A DNA stretch of 64,000 nt from Brienomyrus brachyistius. Its lineage: Eukaryota > Chordata > Actinopteri > Osteoglossiformes > Mormyridae. Where the stretch lies: positions 10,138,435-10,202,434 of the forward strand of contig NC_064538.1 in the NCBI RefSeq assembly GCF_023856365.1, written 5' to 3'. Positions within the stretch are counted from its first letter, which is position 1, and each line of letters opens with the position of its first letter. A model generated the notes under the pieces. The model did no database searches, was not told the origin of the DNA, and was given only the letters and a program-made list of their open reading frames with translations. Positions 1 through 11,899 of the stretch are shown here, piece after piece. A program made the position numbers and the translations under genes.

Positions 1-282
1 TTATTTTTGACAAAAAAATTTATGTGATGCAGAGGAAGATGGAAAGTGGAATGGGCTGAGAAATTATTCAGATATTATCTGGTAATGTTTCTGAGGATAA
101 TTTTTGTAAAGAGGGAGGGGCAGCATGGTTTAGTTTCACATAATCAAAGTTGGGGTTCAGTTTCTATTTCTGCATTCCTAGTTTCTTCATGTGTTTGTGT
201 TGGTTTCTTCCCAGAGTCTCAATCATTGTGAACTGATGTCCGTAAATTTACAGCAGTGTGTGTTCAATGGTGGCTTTGTTGG

Positions 283-538
283 TGTCACGCCCGGCTCGTA
301 CGGTCCTGGTGTGTGCCACGCCCCCCTGATTATGCACGTGTGCTTCCCTGATTGTACCCAGCTCTACCCTGTTGTTTGGTCTATTTCAGTCCGCGTCTTA
401 CCTCAGTTCCTGGTCTGTCATTGATGTTAGTCTACGTCTGATGTTTCCGGGTCCCCGTACCCAAATAAATCCCCGTTTTCTGCCTGCCTTGCCCGCTTCC
501 AGCCTGTGCGCATTACCCGCGCTCACCGGAACGTGACA
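283..538 (+). mobile_element. Solo LTR of an LTR retrotransposon
   Basis: The segment starts with TGTCAC and ends with GTGACA, the inverted terminal motif of many retroviral-type LTRs. It carries an AATAAA signal at about 464 followed by a pyrimidine-rich tail. The flanking five bases are GTTGG on the left and GCTGG on the right, which fits an imperfect target-site duplication. No gag/pol coding sequence follows, so it reads as a solo LTR left by recombination. The superfamily (Gypsy-like is my guess) cannot be set from the LTR alone. Confidence 0.55.
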
Positions 539-639
539 GCTGGGTCTGGGCCCCCACTGAAAAAGTCACTTTCAGCCCAACAAAGAAAAAGCTAGTTAGT
601 AGGTTCAGAAGTGTGAGCAATGGTAAACCATCCCGCTGT

Positions 640-1890
640 CTGCGTTCCCTTATCTGAGCTACTCATCCTGACCCACGTCACCCAGCGCCCGTGCAGCCGC
701 CTCTGCCTGCAGCTCCCGCGCCAGATGGGATGTACTACCTGTAGGAAACGGATGTGGGCAACTCGGGCTACTCGCTAATCCACCTCATCCCCTCTTACAT
801 ACAGAAGCTCGAAGCTACAAAACCCAAAATGGAACCGGTGAAAACGTGGTCCACTGCAGCCACAGAGGCTCTGAACGCCTATTCAGACTCCACTGACCGG
901 GAAATATTTAAATCCACCAACAGCAACCTGGCTGATTAAGCCGAAGCGATCACCTCCTACATCAGCTTTGTGAAGAGGCATGTATTTCAACAAAGTCCAT
1001 ATATAAATACAATAAAGACAAACCTTGATTTACAGCTGAGTTGGGGAGACAACGCTTCAGCAAAGAAGAGGCCCATAGGAATGGCAACAGAGAAGAATAC
1101 AGAAAGACCAAGCATGCTCTCAATAAGGCAGTCTGTGGTACACAAATACATGGACAATCTATAGGAATATTTTTCTACTAATGACTCTTCTTCCACATGG
1201 AAGGGAATTCACACCATCAATTTTCAAGCTGCCAAAGCTGCCAATCACTGAAGCAGAACCTTCACTGCCAAACCAGCTAAACAACTTTTACGCAAGATTT
1301 GAGGAAAAAAAGGAATATGCCCCCCCCCCCCACAACCAGTCATCTTGCAACACCTGTCTGCCTGCCTGTGTGATGTGTGGAGAAGATCGTTGGCTGTCAG
1401 CTCCCTCCACTTGAAGTCCTGTGCTCATTTAGGATGAGGGACAGAGCCAAAAAAAATGTCTGACCCCCTGCATCCTGGCCCCTCCCTTTTCCAGCGTCTC
1501 CCATCCTAGCAGTCAGAGAATAACAGCCCTGAGCACAAAGAGTCACCTTAACAGCTTCTTCCCATCTAAATAAGCACCCATAAGAAACTGTTCCATAATT
1601 TAACTACCCACTGTATACGTTTCATACCCTTACAGACTTGTTTGCACCATGCCCAGGCTGTTTACACATTACATTTATTCATTCATTCATTTATTTCTTT
1701 ATTTATCTATACCATTGACCAGGTTCTGAAAAAGGCCTATTTTTTGCCTGATTTTATTTATCGTTTTTATATTTTTATACTTAGATTTTTATTCATATGT
1801 TTAATTTGCTCAAGCCATGACACCACCTGCACCAAAAGAAATTCCTTGTACGTCTCTCGAATAAAAGATCCCGATTCTGATTTGAAGACG
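640..1890 (+). mobile_element. Non-LTR retrotransposon relic, 3' half
   Basis: Broken reading frames around 754-939 (the stretch with VKTWSTAATEALNAYSD) and 1181-1414 (LPNQLNNFYARFEEK) resemble the linker and start of the reverse-transcriptase domain of fish non-LTR elements. The segment near 1500-1640 matches the usual 3' end context (AACAGCTTCTTCCC). The element ends near 1885 in an AATAAAAGATCCCGATTCTG-type tail. A second 3' end with the same tail lies at 30395-30483. The RT core is missing and several stops interrupt the frame, so it is dead. Clade assignment (Rex/L2-like) is inference. Confidence 0.6.
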
Positions 1891-1894
1891 TGAG

Positions 1895-3420
1895 GTCAGA
1901 GCAGCAGCTGTGAAAGCAGATAAAGCTGATAAATGGTGATACTAGGGGGCGTCTAGGCACCGCGATGAGCAGATGGAGGAACGGTGTGTGCGTAGCTTCT
2001 ACCCTCAAAGGGGGACTTTACAAAGACTCACGGGGAAGCAGAAAACCTGAAGGACCACGAGGGCTCAAAACCAGAAGCAGGGTGGATAAAACAAAAGGAA
2101 CAAGAGCTAAACACCTAAGGAAAAGTAAAACCGAACAATCGCTGGACACAGAACATAAGTAACATCAAATGGGGTCAAGGCCTGCAGCACATCTACATCC
2201 ACAATGACCGATAAAGGAGTGGGGTTAGGGTTAGCGCATATATACACTCATAACAAGGGCTACATGTGGGGCAGGTGCAGACCATAACAACTAACTAATC
2301 ACTGAGGCTGGAAACAAGAAGACACAAGTGAGGACCACTAGCACTTAAAAACTCAGGGCTAAAACAATGGGAAAGGAGTGACAAACAGGGCAGGGCAGGG
2401 GCTGGTCCTGAGAAGGACAATCAGTACTGAGTATATGATTACAAACGAATCTGACCAAAACATGAAAATTAGCCATTTCAAGTAAAACCTGTATAAATGC
2501 ATTTGCAGAAAGGGTGATGCTGACCCAGAGTCTAACCCCAGTGGCTTCATCCCAGGACACTAACACAAAAAGTGACCCGCAATGTTCTTAGCGTGTGACT
2601 AGGCGTGTGTCTGCACATACATCGTAACATTGCTGATGGCAGTTTATGGCCACCAGGGACGTGGGGAAGAAACGGGAGTTCATTTGGAAATTCCATACCT
2701 AAGCTGAACATTGTGCAACACTGTTAAAAACAACAACTAGACTGAAACCAGATGTGTCCAGCATGTCGATAACAGCAACTGTGTCGGTACAGGAGTGGGG
2801 ATGCCAGAGGGCTTTCAACTGACAACTATTTAAATTACTTTAGTGTAAATATGAGTGAACTGAAAATCAGTTTTTTTTTTTATAAGTTAAAAAGTACTGT
2901 TTCATAATGGCACAAAAATGGCACATCATCAGAAATGAAATGTGTGAACATATTACTATATTTCAACTACGAATACTGAATGTTAGCTTACCGTCCAATA
3001 TACCTCAGACCTTGACAAGCATTGATTTCACTAGATAGTAAACATTATTTGCTTTATGTGTGGGTGGTCAGCGGTGTATAGGTATATATTGCTCCAGCTG
3101 TCACTGTCTTAGTCAGAACATATTGACAAACTGTAAGGTTCCTGTGCATATGCAACGAGTTAGTACTTCAGGTCAGACTCAGAGTTTCAGCACTGGGACT
3201 CGCTGCTTCATTGCTGGGAGTCAGTCTTCCAGAAATGGTGCTCCAACACTGGGAGTCTAAATAGCATTTCTGTGAGCCAGCAGGCTTAAAATTGTCCAGA
3301 TCCGTGCTGCATTTTGCATCATTTTACAAATCAGCTATTATTATTATTATTATTTTAATAAAGTGCCTTAGAATATATTGTGAATATCTGTTATTAGAAA
3401 TAGTCATGATGGCCTCACGT
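1895..3420. other. Intergenic, no gene seen
   Basis: No coding region, RNA gene or clear repeat is recognised here. It contains a very short telomere-like GGGTTAGGGTTAG (about 2222-2234), a T-run near 2870-2881 and a (TTA)n microsatellite at 3337-3355. Open frames are all under 80 codons and look like chance. Confidence 0.5.
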
Positions 3421-3439
3421 CACTGTTAGAGCCCTGAAC

Positions 3440-4030
3440 AGGGCCTGTATGCACTAGGAGCATCTGGTGGAGACCCCTGTCTGGGAAATCTGCAACTTGC
3501 ACCTCTGACACAACTTATCCTGCATCCCGAGGGAGTCAGGGGACATTGAGCCAGAATGGGTCCATGTTCTGGGACTCCAATGCAGAAGTAGCTATGTGGA
3601 GCTGTGGCCATAAGGTGGTTGGTGTCTGTCACGGTGGCAATCCCCAAACCCGATGGTGGACAAAAGCAGTAGAGAGAGCTGCCAGACTGAAGAAGGAGGC
3701 CTTCTGAGCTTGATTAACTTGTGGGATTCCCGGAGCAGCTAACAGATACCGGTAGGCCAAGCAGAATGGAGCTTTGGTGGTTACTGAAGCAAAATCTCAT
3801 GGAAAATGGGTTTTTATTCGGCCTCGAAGAGATTCTGGCAAACTGTCAGGTGATTTAAGAAGGGGAAACAGTGCTTTACCCATGCTAATTACAGCATGGA
3901 TTGAGATCTGTTGACCTCAAATGAGGATTTAGTCAAGCAGTGGAAAGAGTATTTCAAAGACATCCTGAATCCCACTGGAATGTCATCATTGGAGGAACTA
4001 GAGCTGGAAGACTGAGCTGTTGATTTACTG
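3440..4030 (+). mobile_element. Non-LTR retrotransposon relic (ORF2, pre-RT region)
   Basis: Read across frameshifts, the + strand encodes pieces of the segment between the endonuclease and reverse transcriptase typical of fish non-LTR elements. There is an arginine/lysine-rich stretch after a Trp-containing motif near 3650-3720, a RRLRRGKQ-like motif near 3860, and a WKEYFKDILNPTG motif at about 3940-3980. Stops and frameshifts are frequent. It is a different copy or family from the relic at 640-1890. Confidence 0.55.
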
Positions 4031-4299
4031 GTAGATCTACATTCCTACCCTTACCTATTTTTATATTTGTTTAAGTGGTTCAGGTATCTATGTAGGATGC
4101 TACCTGGACAACTCCACTTGGTGGAACCCCACTACCTTTCCTTGGATTAGTGGCAGATAATGAACAGATGGGTGGAGCCATACATTGAAACCACTGAGAA
4201 GTGAAGTGAATAGCATTTTCTCAATCATCTCGTTACAATGGCACCTGTCAAGGGTGTCATTATATACTGGGCAAGTGAACAGTCAGTTCTTACTTTGAC

Positions 4300-4640
4300 A
4301 TGTATCACCTACATAATATACATTGCTGTAGACCAACTATACTCCTTCAGCAACGGTATTCCCCAATGGCAGTGGCCTCTTTAAGCAGGATAATGCATTC
4401 TGCCGCACTACAAAAAATATTCAGGAATGGTTTGAGGAACATGAAAAAGAGTTCACAGTGTTCACTTGCCCTCCAAATTCCCCAGATATCAATCCTATCG
4501 AGCAACTGTGGGATGTGCTAGACAAACAAGTCTGACCTATGGAGGACCCACCTTGCAGTTTACAGGATTAAAGGATTTGCTGCTAACTTCTTGGTGCCAG
4601 ATACCACAGGACACCTTCAGAAGTCAAGCATCGATGGGTT
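4300..4640 (+). pseudogene. Tc1/mariner transposase fragment (C-terminal half)
   Basis: A + strand frame with stops reads QQDNA near 4390, followed by NIQEWFEEHEKEF and PPNSPDINPIEQLWDVL (about 4415-4525). The Asp of QDNA and the Glu of NPIEQLWD are the second and third catalytic acidic residues of the Tc1/mariner DDE domain. A TGA follows QV at about 4532. The N-terminal DNA-binding domain and the first catalytic Asp are absent. It is an inactive remnant of a DNA transposon. Confidence 0.75.
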
Positions 4641-5189
4641 AGAGTTGTTTTGGCAGAATGACAGGGACATACGCAATATTAAGCAGGCGGTTTTAATGTT
4701 ATTGCTGATCAGTGTACATAAGGATGATGTGGTCATGGCAAGAAGCAAATACAGCATCCGGCAGGAATGGGCAGTATTTCTGATACAAGTATATAAAATT
4801 TGTATTTCTGACATTTTATTGAATGGTTATTAGAGCCGATACTTAATGACTTGTGTCAAACCAAAAGCCTTGCAAGCTCCATTCAAGCCTTTATTATTTT
4901 TTTCATTTGATTGACACATAAGTAGCTGGGATATATTCAACACTTCAGAAAATTTGATCTTTTGTTTGGTTTTACATTTATGTTGTCTCTCGTTAAGCAG
5001 GGAAAAAATGTTGCTGTTATGCTTGGCCATTTGAGTCAGTCAGTATGTTTACATGCACAGCTAAGATGAGCTGTGGTTACAGCTCGACTATGCCGTTTAA
5101 TAGGACTATTGTCCTTTGCTCAGTATACATGCACGAGAGGGGAATCAATTTATTGACCCGGATATCCCAACCCCCAACTCATTCACCAC

Positions 5190-6180
5190 CCATGCAATCT
5201 CAGTGAGGATCAGCCTCAAGAACCATGGACCCAGAGATGTCCAACGTCCTAGCTGGAGGGTCAGCTTTAAACAACTGTTCAAAGTAGCCGGCCCAGCGGG
5301 TCACAACTGCAGTGTCATCCGTAAGGACCGTTCCAATACCTGCCTTGACCGCAAGTCTCCAAGGAACAGATTCATATGGTTGCAATGCTTCAATTCCTTT
5401 GTAAGCAGGATGTGGGTCGCTAGACCACAGATGATGTGTCACCTGCTCACAGATTCATCTAACAAACGCCTCCTCATCTGTCCTCAGTGCCCTCGCAGCC
5501 ACTCTCCTCAGTTCCCGGTACAGACTGGAGGTGCCACCAAGTCATGCACTGCGACTCCTTTCAATAATATTCAGTGTGCAATGCAAAATGAAACACCTCC
5601 TTCTGGGAACACTGGCAACACCAACACAACCCTCAGCAACCTTCAGGGTCTTATCATGGAAGGTCTCTCACATCACATTAGAGTCGGCAGTCACACCCAA
5701 GTCTGCAAATTCCTCAAACAAACTGCATCAAACTCATCAGAAACAGCTTGATCTTGGAGTCTGGCCAACTCCAGCCTCGTTCTGGTATGATGGTAGCCTA
5801 CTGGATCTAAGCTGAATCTTCAGAGTAGCAACAATAAGTCTGTGGTCATAATTCACATACTGGGCACTTCTGTAGACCCTGCAGTTCTGCAGGAGCCTCC
5901 AGCGTCTGCCCATGAGGACGTGACCGATCGCCTTTGCCACACCACAAGTACTGGAGTACCAAGTCCAACGATGCGGCTCAGGGAATTGGACCCAAGGTCC
6001 AGTGACCTGCAGCCCCTGACCTTTTGCAAAATCAAGGAACATGGCGCCACTCTCACCCTGGTCTCCAGACCCATGGGGACTGACACAATCCTTATAGCCA
6101 GGTTTGTCAGGGCCAGCGGTCACATTGTCATCACAAGTCATCCATGACCAGAGGAGTGTCACCTCGTGGGCACCCATCAA
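5190..6180 (-). pseudogene. Non-LTR retrotransposon ORF2 fragment (APE endonuclease region)
   Basis: The - strand frame at 6180-5737 reads as the C-terminal part of an AP-endonuclease-like domain: TCDDNVTAGPDKPGYKDC, then FLDFAKGQGLQVTGPWVQF and RWTWYSSTCGVAKAIGHVLM. Next come the YRSAQYVNYDHRLIVA and LKIQLRS motifs. In DNA-cleaving elements these correspond to the GDFN, RxTW and SDHxL motifs. Here the GDFN Gly is replaced (CDDN) and the SDH Ser is Tyr, both signs of decay. Downstream, 5442-5200 carries the linker sequence (RWAGYFEQLFK). Products of this kind are often annotated as craniofacial-development-protein-2-like, an RTE-type retroelement. No intact RT domain is present. Confidence 0.65.
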
Positions 6181-6540
6181 CCACCAAGCAAAGTTAGAAC
6201 TTGAAATGTTCGTAAGTCATTATTCAACATCATTTTAAGGGTATACGCAAATACAATGGACTAGGATGCTGGGAGTACACACGCTACGCTGCTGCACGGC
6301 GGGATTAGCGGTATTAGTGCATAGAAAAAAATTTGATGTTGCGGACAGGAAACAGGACCCCAATGAACACAATTTGGACTTACAGTCCTCTTCGTTCAAA
6401 TGTCTGAAAGTTTGTAAGTTCAAAAGTAGAGCATCTCTATTGCAATATGATTTTGTTGTAATAAATATTGGGGTATTTATGAAACATAAAAGGATGAAAA
6501 TGATTATGATTGTCACAGCAACGATAAAACTATTCTGTGT

Positions 6541-6561
6541 AACTGTGGTTAAACCACAGTT
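6541..6561. repeat. Short perfect-arm hairpin
   Basis: A 10-bp arm AACTGTGGTT is followed by one central A and the reverse complement AACCACAGTT. It lies inside the TIR element and probably marks a former insertion end. Function unknown. Confidence 0.5.
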
Positions 6562-6824
6562 CTTCTGTTACTTCCGGGTCAAAGCCTGGGGGGCGGGGTT
6601 GGAACTGTGGTGCATGCGCAGAGCGCCTAGGCCAGTTCAAGTTGATTGAACTTGCAGGAATAAATCGACTCTGGGTTTCTTGGTCCGACTTTGAGAATTT
6701 TGATTTTGTATGATTTTGGTCACACTAACAAGTTTACATGTACTTTAAAAGTACGGACTAACACAATAATTCGATTTTATTAGTGTGCATGTAAACGTAC
6801 TGAGTGTGCTTGTGAATGAACTGG

Positions 6825-7000
6825 TTGATATAGAAGTATGTGAAATGTATTTTTGTATTTGTATATAAAATACAAAATACTGCAGTTTATTTTGATACTT
6901 TGTTGATAGCTGTGTTTTGCAGTGTATTCTGATACAATTGCAAATGTATCAGAATACATTTTGATGTATTTTTGTCCATCACTGGCATTTCGATATATGT
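6825..7000. repeat. AT-rich inverted segment, MITE-like
   Basis: Repeated TGTATTTGTAT / ATACAAAATAC and GTATTCTGATAC / GTATCAGAATAC motifs form short nested inverted repeats, a structure common in fish MITEs. Boundaries are not clear. Confidence 0.35.
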
Positions 7001-7086
7001 TCTTGTAGATAATATATTGCTAATTTTATTCACATAGTTTTTCATTTAGCTGGCATTTTAGATTTAATGGCGGCGACGCCTATGTA

Positions 7087-7647
7087 TTAATGGGACACGT
7101 TTGAATCACACATAATTTGCACATTAATAGAGTGAAAGTGCTTTCTATGTACATAAGCAAATTCGTTCTCTGAAAGTGCCTTTATAGCAATGTGCGTGCA
7201 GTCGACGGCTACGATTACGTTGGGAAAACCGGACATCGCTGCAAATTGCGCTTTTACGTTTGCCTGTTCAACCACAGTGTAAGAACATTTTAAATATCTG
7301 GGTGACAAGCGGATTATGCCGTCCCATACAGCTGGCATGGCGCGACTTATTGTTGACTAAGAAATACCCGATCGATCCGCAAGTTCTCTCTGAAAAGCAC
7401 GTGTGGCTAAGAACCCGAGAGTGGACAGAACTTGTAAAGGAACAGGTATAGCGCAATTCTTCATCATCTGCTTTTGTAATGCTGGCCCCAGTTCAGCACA
7501 CAGCTCCAAAAGGATTGCTCTTGGAAATCTGAATCGACTTAAAAGCCAGTCATCATCATGGGCTAAGAAATCACTATGATCACTGAATACGCGCTCTCTT
7601 CTAATTCTTCCATAAGCTATGTCTTCCAATAACGCAAGAGCTGCCAT
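7087..7647 (-). pseudogene. PIF/Harbinger (HARBI1-like) transposase, truncated, one in-frame stop
   Basis: Reading the - strand from ATG at 7647 gives a protein that starts MAALALLEDIAYGRIRRERV. It contains a helix-turn-helix-like section (VLSTLGFLATRAFQRELADR, then SGIS) and then NVIVAVDCTHIAIK, which holds the first catalytic Asp of the Harbinger DDE nuclease (VDCTHI). A single TAG at 7359-7357 interrupts the frame at the position expected for Gln of the ISQST motif; the same frame then stays open to TAA near 7089-7087. Full-length family members are about 350 aa; only about 185 codons remain, so the second Asp and the Glu are missing. The frame is otherwise clean, which suggests a fairly recent insertion. 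It is an inactive transposon copy, not the host HARBI1 gene, because it has no introns or conserved C-terminus. Confidence 0.8.
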
Positions 7648-8389
7648 GGTAGTTGTAATAGTTCGGTCATTTTCTGCACCGTTTTATTTTTACAAATTGA
7701 TTAAAAATCAGGTGCCGTACATTTGTAAACAACATACAATTAATATCGGTGTATTGGATAAATTCAGCGTCATGATTGTGAATTTAAAAAGGGAAACCAC
7801 AGTAGCAATGATTTGCCACTGGGTACCATCTCTCTACAAAACCGAACAGAAACGTGCGTACGCCGGAGCTGCAGTGAGAATGTGCGTAGCGGTACGTCAA
7901 GTTTCGTTTTTATACATCTCGACGTAAGCATCTGTCTCTGCTGCCTGTGAACTACATCAGGTTTATTCCCTTGTGCCCTCAGGCAAGTTTGGTTGATGGC
8001 CCAGCATGTGAAACACTCCCCGAAAGTTTCAGGTCATCTCGCTCTTCTCTGCCTGGTTTTTGCTGTAACTTCTGGCAAGGAGCTGGTTTTTAAAACTGTC
8101 TTATGCGTACTGTACTTCCAAACTCACTTTGCCCAGACTTGCACTTCTCCTGTTTTTTTACCCTGGTGACCATGTAAGCCGCCACAGAGGGTCCCTGTAT
8201 ATCAAGTGTAAACATTAATGCTTATGGAGTTTTAATGAGGGGTTCTTTGTGTTGTATGAGAAAAGTAAGGCCACTCTTTCAAAATGCAAACAAGTCCTGC
8301 GGCGGGGCGGGCTGCCCCTCCTCCTGCTCATACTGAAGGAGCATTGGCTGGCTGCGTTGCCCTGCCCTTTGGGCTCAGCACAAAAAACA

Positions 8390-8539
8390 GCTCTTACTAG
8401 CTCCCACATGGACACTCTTGCTGCTGGAGGGAGTGAGACGGGAGACGAGGAGCTGAGAGGAAGAGAGACTCTACATTCGTCTCGACTTTAGTGCCGCAGC
8501 AGACCAAGCTCCTCACACCACATAAGCTGCCTCCTGAAG
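8390..8539 (+). other. Putative non-coding exon 1 (5' UTR) of the SLC6 gene
   Basis: A GC- and purine-rich stretch ends in CTGAAG followed by GTACCC, a plausible 5' splice site at 8540. It has no long open frame. The first coding exon downstream has a 3' splice site AG at 11894-11895, only four bases before its ATG, so a spliced leader exon must lie upstream. This is the best-looking candidate. The transcription start (about 8390) is a guess; no TATA box is evident. Confidence 0.4.
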
Positions 8540-9270
8540 GTACCCGGTCTGTTATTTCACTTTCTGTTTGAACTCTTCTCAGGGTTAGCAGGTGTTTTCC
8601 TCAGTAATTTTGACTATCGTCCCTCACCTTTTATGGGAGCTTTACTAGCTAGAAAAGGCTCCCACAAAAACAAGCTCTGGGGGATCCTCTCCCCCCCTGC
8701 TTCAGTAGCTGCTGTGTTTTTTTTTTTTTTTTTGCACAGTTCCTTTTAGTAAAATGTAGGCTAAAGGTCACAAGCTTAGACGCACTTCTGTTGCCGGAGC
8801 ATGTGCATCCTCTCTCTCAGCAGCCGTACAGCTGTGTGTTTAGATGTTAAACGCAGCCAGTTTGTAGTTGTTTGCTTGGTTTCTAGAAGAGCAGTTTTTG
8901 GTATCAGCAGTTGGACTGGTAGGCAGCTCTAAGCTACATGAATGTGACATGATTTCAGATTGTAGGAATTAATTTCACTCCAGAAATGCAATAATGCAGG
9001 GGGGGTTGCCAAGAAGGTCATGAACTAATGACATCACTGTTATTATAAACCATTTAAAGACGTATGATTATATTCAACCCTCATCACATCTTTTATCTTT
9101 ATTTAGGCAAAAGTAACTGATTTATTTAGATTTGTGTGGGAAGAAAATTCTAGAACATTCTGAAAAGTTTTCAACAGCTCCTTAAATGTCATTCAACCCA
9201 AAGCAAAGTTCATAAAAGTACTTGTAACTGTATGAACTTTTCATTACATTTAAATACAGTATGTTTTTGT

Positions 9271-9622
9271 ACCGGGCTGCATGGTAGTGCAGTGGTTAAC
9301 ACTGCTGCCCTGCCCCTGTAGGAGCTGGGTTTGAGTCTCCGCCATGACTCCATGTGTGGAGTTTCCATTTTTCCCCGTGTCATCGTGGGGTTTCTGCCGG
9401 GGATTCCAGATCCCCCCCCCCCCCCCCCAACAATCCAAAAGCATGCTAAGGCTAATTGCCATTAGGTCTGCATGTATGAGTAAATGGTATGTGAGTGTGT
9501 CCTGCAGTGGGTTGGCGCCCCATCCTGAGTTGTTCCCTGCCTTGTGCCCATAGTCTCTGGGATAGGCTATGGACCCCCGCTACCCTGAATAGGATAAGTG
9601 GTTTGGGAAAAACGGATGAATG
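9271..9622 (+). mobile_element. tRNA-derived SINE (family A)
   Basis: The 5' end carries polymerase III box-A-like TGGTAGTGCAGTGG and box-B-like GGGTTTGAGTCTCC sequences. A body follows with GGATAGGCTATGGACCC and the 3' end AGGATAAGTGGTTTGG, then a GGATGAATG tail. Related copies are at 47999-48342, 50530-50805 and, as fragments, 31802-31912, 54310-54510 and 62420-62512. It lies in the first intron of the SLC6 gene and includes an 18-base C-run. Confidence 0.75.
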
Positions 9623-10944
9623 TTTTGGTACCATTTAAATATTGGCATGCGTAGGATGTTGCGAGTTGGCTTGTTATAGTTCCTACTCCTCAATCTAGCT
9701 ATTTTGTACTTCTGGTTAATAGAGGAGGATTTTCCACTGTTCATTGATTAGAGGCTGACCTCACTGGGTTAAAGGTATTAAATCATGGGTGAGCTGTAGC
9801 ATGATGGACTGACTTCCAGAAGAAACATCTTGGGCAGATATTAGCTAAGCAGAATTCACATCCATGACCCCTGATTCTGTGTGGCATTACTGGGTTACCT
9901 GGCAATCCACTCAGCACAGTGCCAACATTAATTTTAAGATAGCTGTATCCAAACATAAATAGCTATACATAGAGTTAACCGCGAATTATCGTCATTATTT
10001 ATATTTCTAATCTATATGGGTGGGATAAAGTCTTTGCCCATGCAAGTGCCTGTTTCTACTTGTGTCTACAATGGCAACATTGAGAGCCAAATTATAACAC
10101 AAAGCTGACTGTGCCTGCCTACTCTCACACTCTGCTGGGACCACCCTGTGGAATTTCAGTATTTCTCTATGTTGGCTGGCAATCAGTCCTTTTGTTGACC
10201 CTCAAATAAATGTAGACCCCAGTACGAACTGAGCTGGTACTGCAGATCTGTATATGTTGCAGGTTGTAGAGAGCAGTAGTGCAACCCCGGAATAGCTTTT
10301 CAGAAGATCTCTGAAGCATCTCTCAAGGATTCCTCTGTGAACTTTGAGCTGGTGAAGCCACTGGGCAGTGACCAACCCTTTCTGTATTGAGCCAGCTGGC
10401 ACCAGTCCTAAGCAATGTCCTGGCCATAGGTTCAGAGGTTTTGCCCCTGTTGCTGATCGGATCAAACCGTCACAGTATTCAGTCATCTGGGGCTGTACTC
10501 TTTCAGAACTGCTAGGGGTGACTGTAAATGATTTTAAGTCAGCAACTTCTCCGGTGAAATATTAAGTTCATCATAAAGTTTGAACATTCTTGTTACATAA
10601 TGCATTTATTCATTTGTCAAATCATCTCTAAAGGTCATTTTGTCCTTTTATTTTGAAGTTCCTACCACGTTAAAAGCCAACCTGTCACCCTTATAGGGAT
10701 AACAGTCATAGTGGTCAGAAATAAAGCAGATGGACATGAATAGGAAAGTAGGTGAAAGGGTGTTTATTTTAAACTGTGAAGCTTTAAGCACAACACACTA
10801 TCAGTTTACACAGTTACTACATTTGAACAATGGTAATAATATTCTCTAATTGTGGAGAATTGTTAAAAAAATTTCATTAGGCAACACCAAAGGAAATTAA
10901 ATGTGTACTATTGTGTACATTATACTTCAATATGCATTTCTTTT

Positions 10945-10996
10945 ATAATATAATATAATATAATATAATATAATATAATATAATATAATATAATAA
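10945..10996. repeat. (TAATA)n microsatellite
   Basis: About ten copies of a 5-bp TAATA unit in SLC6 intron 1. Confidence 0.9.
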
Positions 10997-11074
10997 TTGG
11001 CTAACGACTGACAAAACTTTACTCAGTGTAACACATATGAAGTTAAACTGAAGTCCGAGAAAGTATGTGCTTTT

Positions 11075-11520
11075 CAGGGGCAATTCTAGGATTTGACCCT
11101 TGGGGGGCTCAGCCCACTGAAGGAAGGCGACCCCCCACGGTGAAGTTTGCTGAGCTGTGCTACTATATAAAATACGGGACAAATTCCTAAATGGTTTAAG
11201 AAAAACTATTTTCCAGGGGGGCAAAAAGGGGGGGGCTGAAGCTCCACTAAATTGGGTCTAGGACCCCCTGTGTACCACCGCCATTCTTCCTGAAAAACCA
11301 GTTTGACCAACTTAAGTGGTCAAGCTGGTTGACGAAAGCATGACAGTTGCCCTGCTTAAGGAACAGTGTATGTTTTCTCATTATGGTTTGAACCCATGCA
11401 GCTAAACCATCAATGAGCAGCAAAGATTGGTACAAGACCAGCTAAGACCAGCTAAGACCAGCTAAGACCAGCTAAGACCAGCTAAGACAATCTAAGACCA
11501 GCTAAGACCAGCTAAAAACA
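11075..11520. repeat. Interspersed repeat with 10-bp tandem AGACCAGCTA units
   Basis: Two G/C-rich ends (GGGGGGCTCAGCCC near 11101 and GGGGGGGGCTGAAGC near 11229) surround a CCAGCTTGACC-type segment. About seven tandem AGACCAGCTA units follow at 11435-11515. The AGACCAGCTA motif is a familiar component of fish MITE-like repeats. Family not identified. Confidence 0.45.
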
Positions 11521-11899
11521 AAAAGTGCATTCAGACCATAGACTGCTAGAAGAAGAAATGTCCTTTTCACAATTATAAGGTATATACTGTAATGTTATCA
11601 TGCAGAGTAATTTTGAAATTAGAAGTACAACAACACTAGTGGGACTTAAGTGAATTATATTCATTTTTTTGCATGGCACAATTAAGTGGCCGCTCAGAGC
11701 AATGCAGACGTTTAGTGAGTTTCGATTTTTCCAGTTAATTGACTAATCTGTACAGAAAAAAGGGTCTTAAAACATCTTACAGGCAAACCATGAGTCTTAG
11801 CAGGTCTAATCTAGTACATTGGAACGGCAACCTTAGTGCCCACAATATGATAAGTGAAATTCAGCATCATAGATGTACATGGTTGTTGCCCTCAGGAAT

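Larger units (their letters stand above)
5040..6803. mobile_element. TIR DNA element carrying a nested retroelement
   Basis: A 19-bp terminal inverted repeat, TCAGTAYGTTTACATGCAC, is at 5040-5058, and its reverse complement with one mismatch is at 6785-6803. The interval is 1.76 kb and contains a fragment of a non-LTR retrotransposon (about 5190-6180, - strand) and a hairpin at 6541-6561. No transposase for the TIR element itself is visible, so it is probably a non-autonomous element that received an insertion. No convincing target-site duplication was found. Confidence 0.5.

Noticed and set aside
2222..2234. Interstitial telomere repeat
   Set aside because: Only two units of GGGTTA; too short to mean anything.
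5116..5751. 211-codon + strand open frame
   Set aside because: It is the antisense of the - strand retroelement ORF2 fragment, whose frame carries the recognisable motifs.
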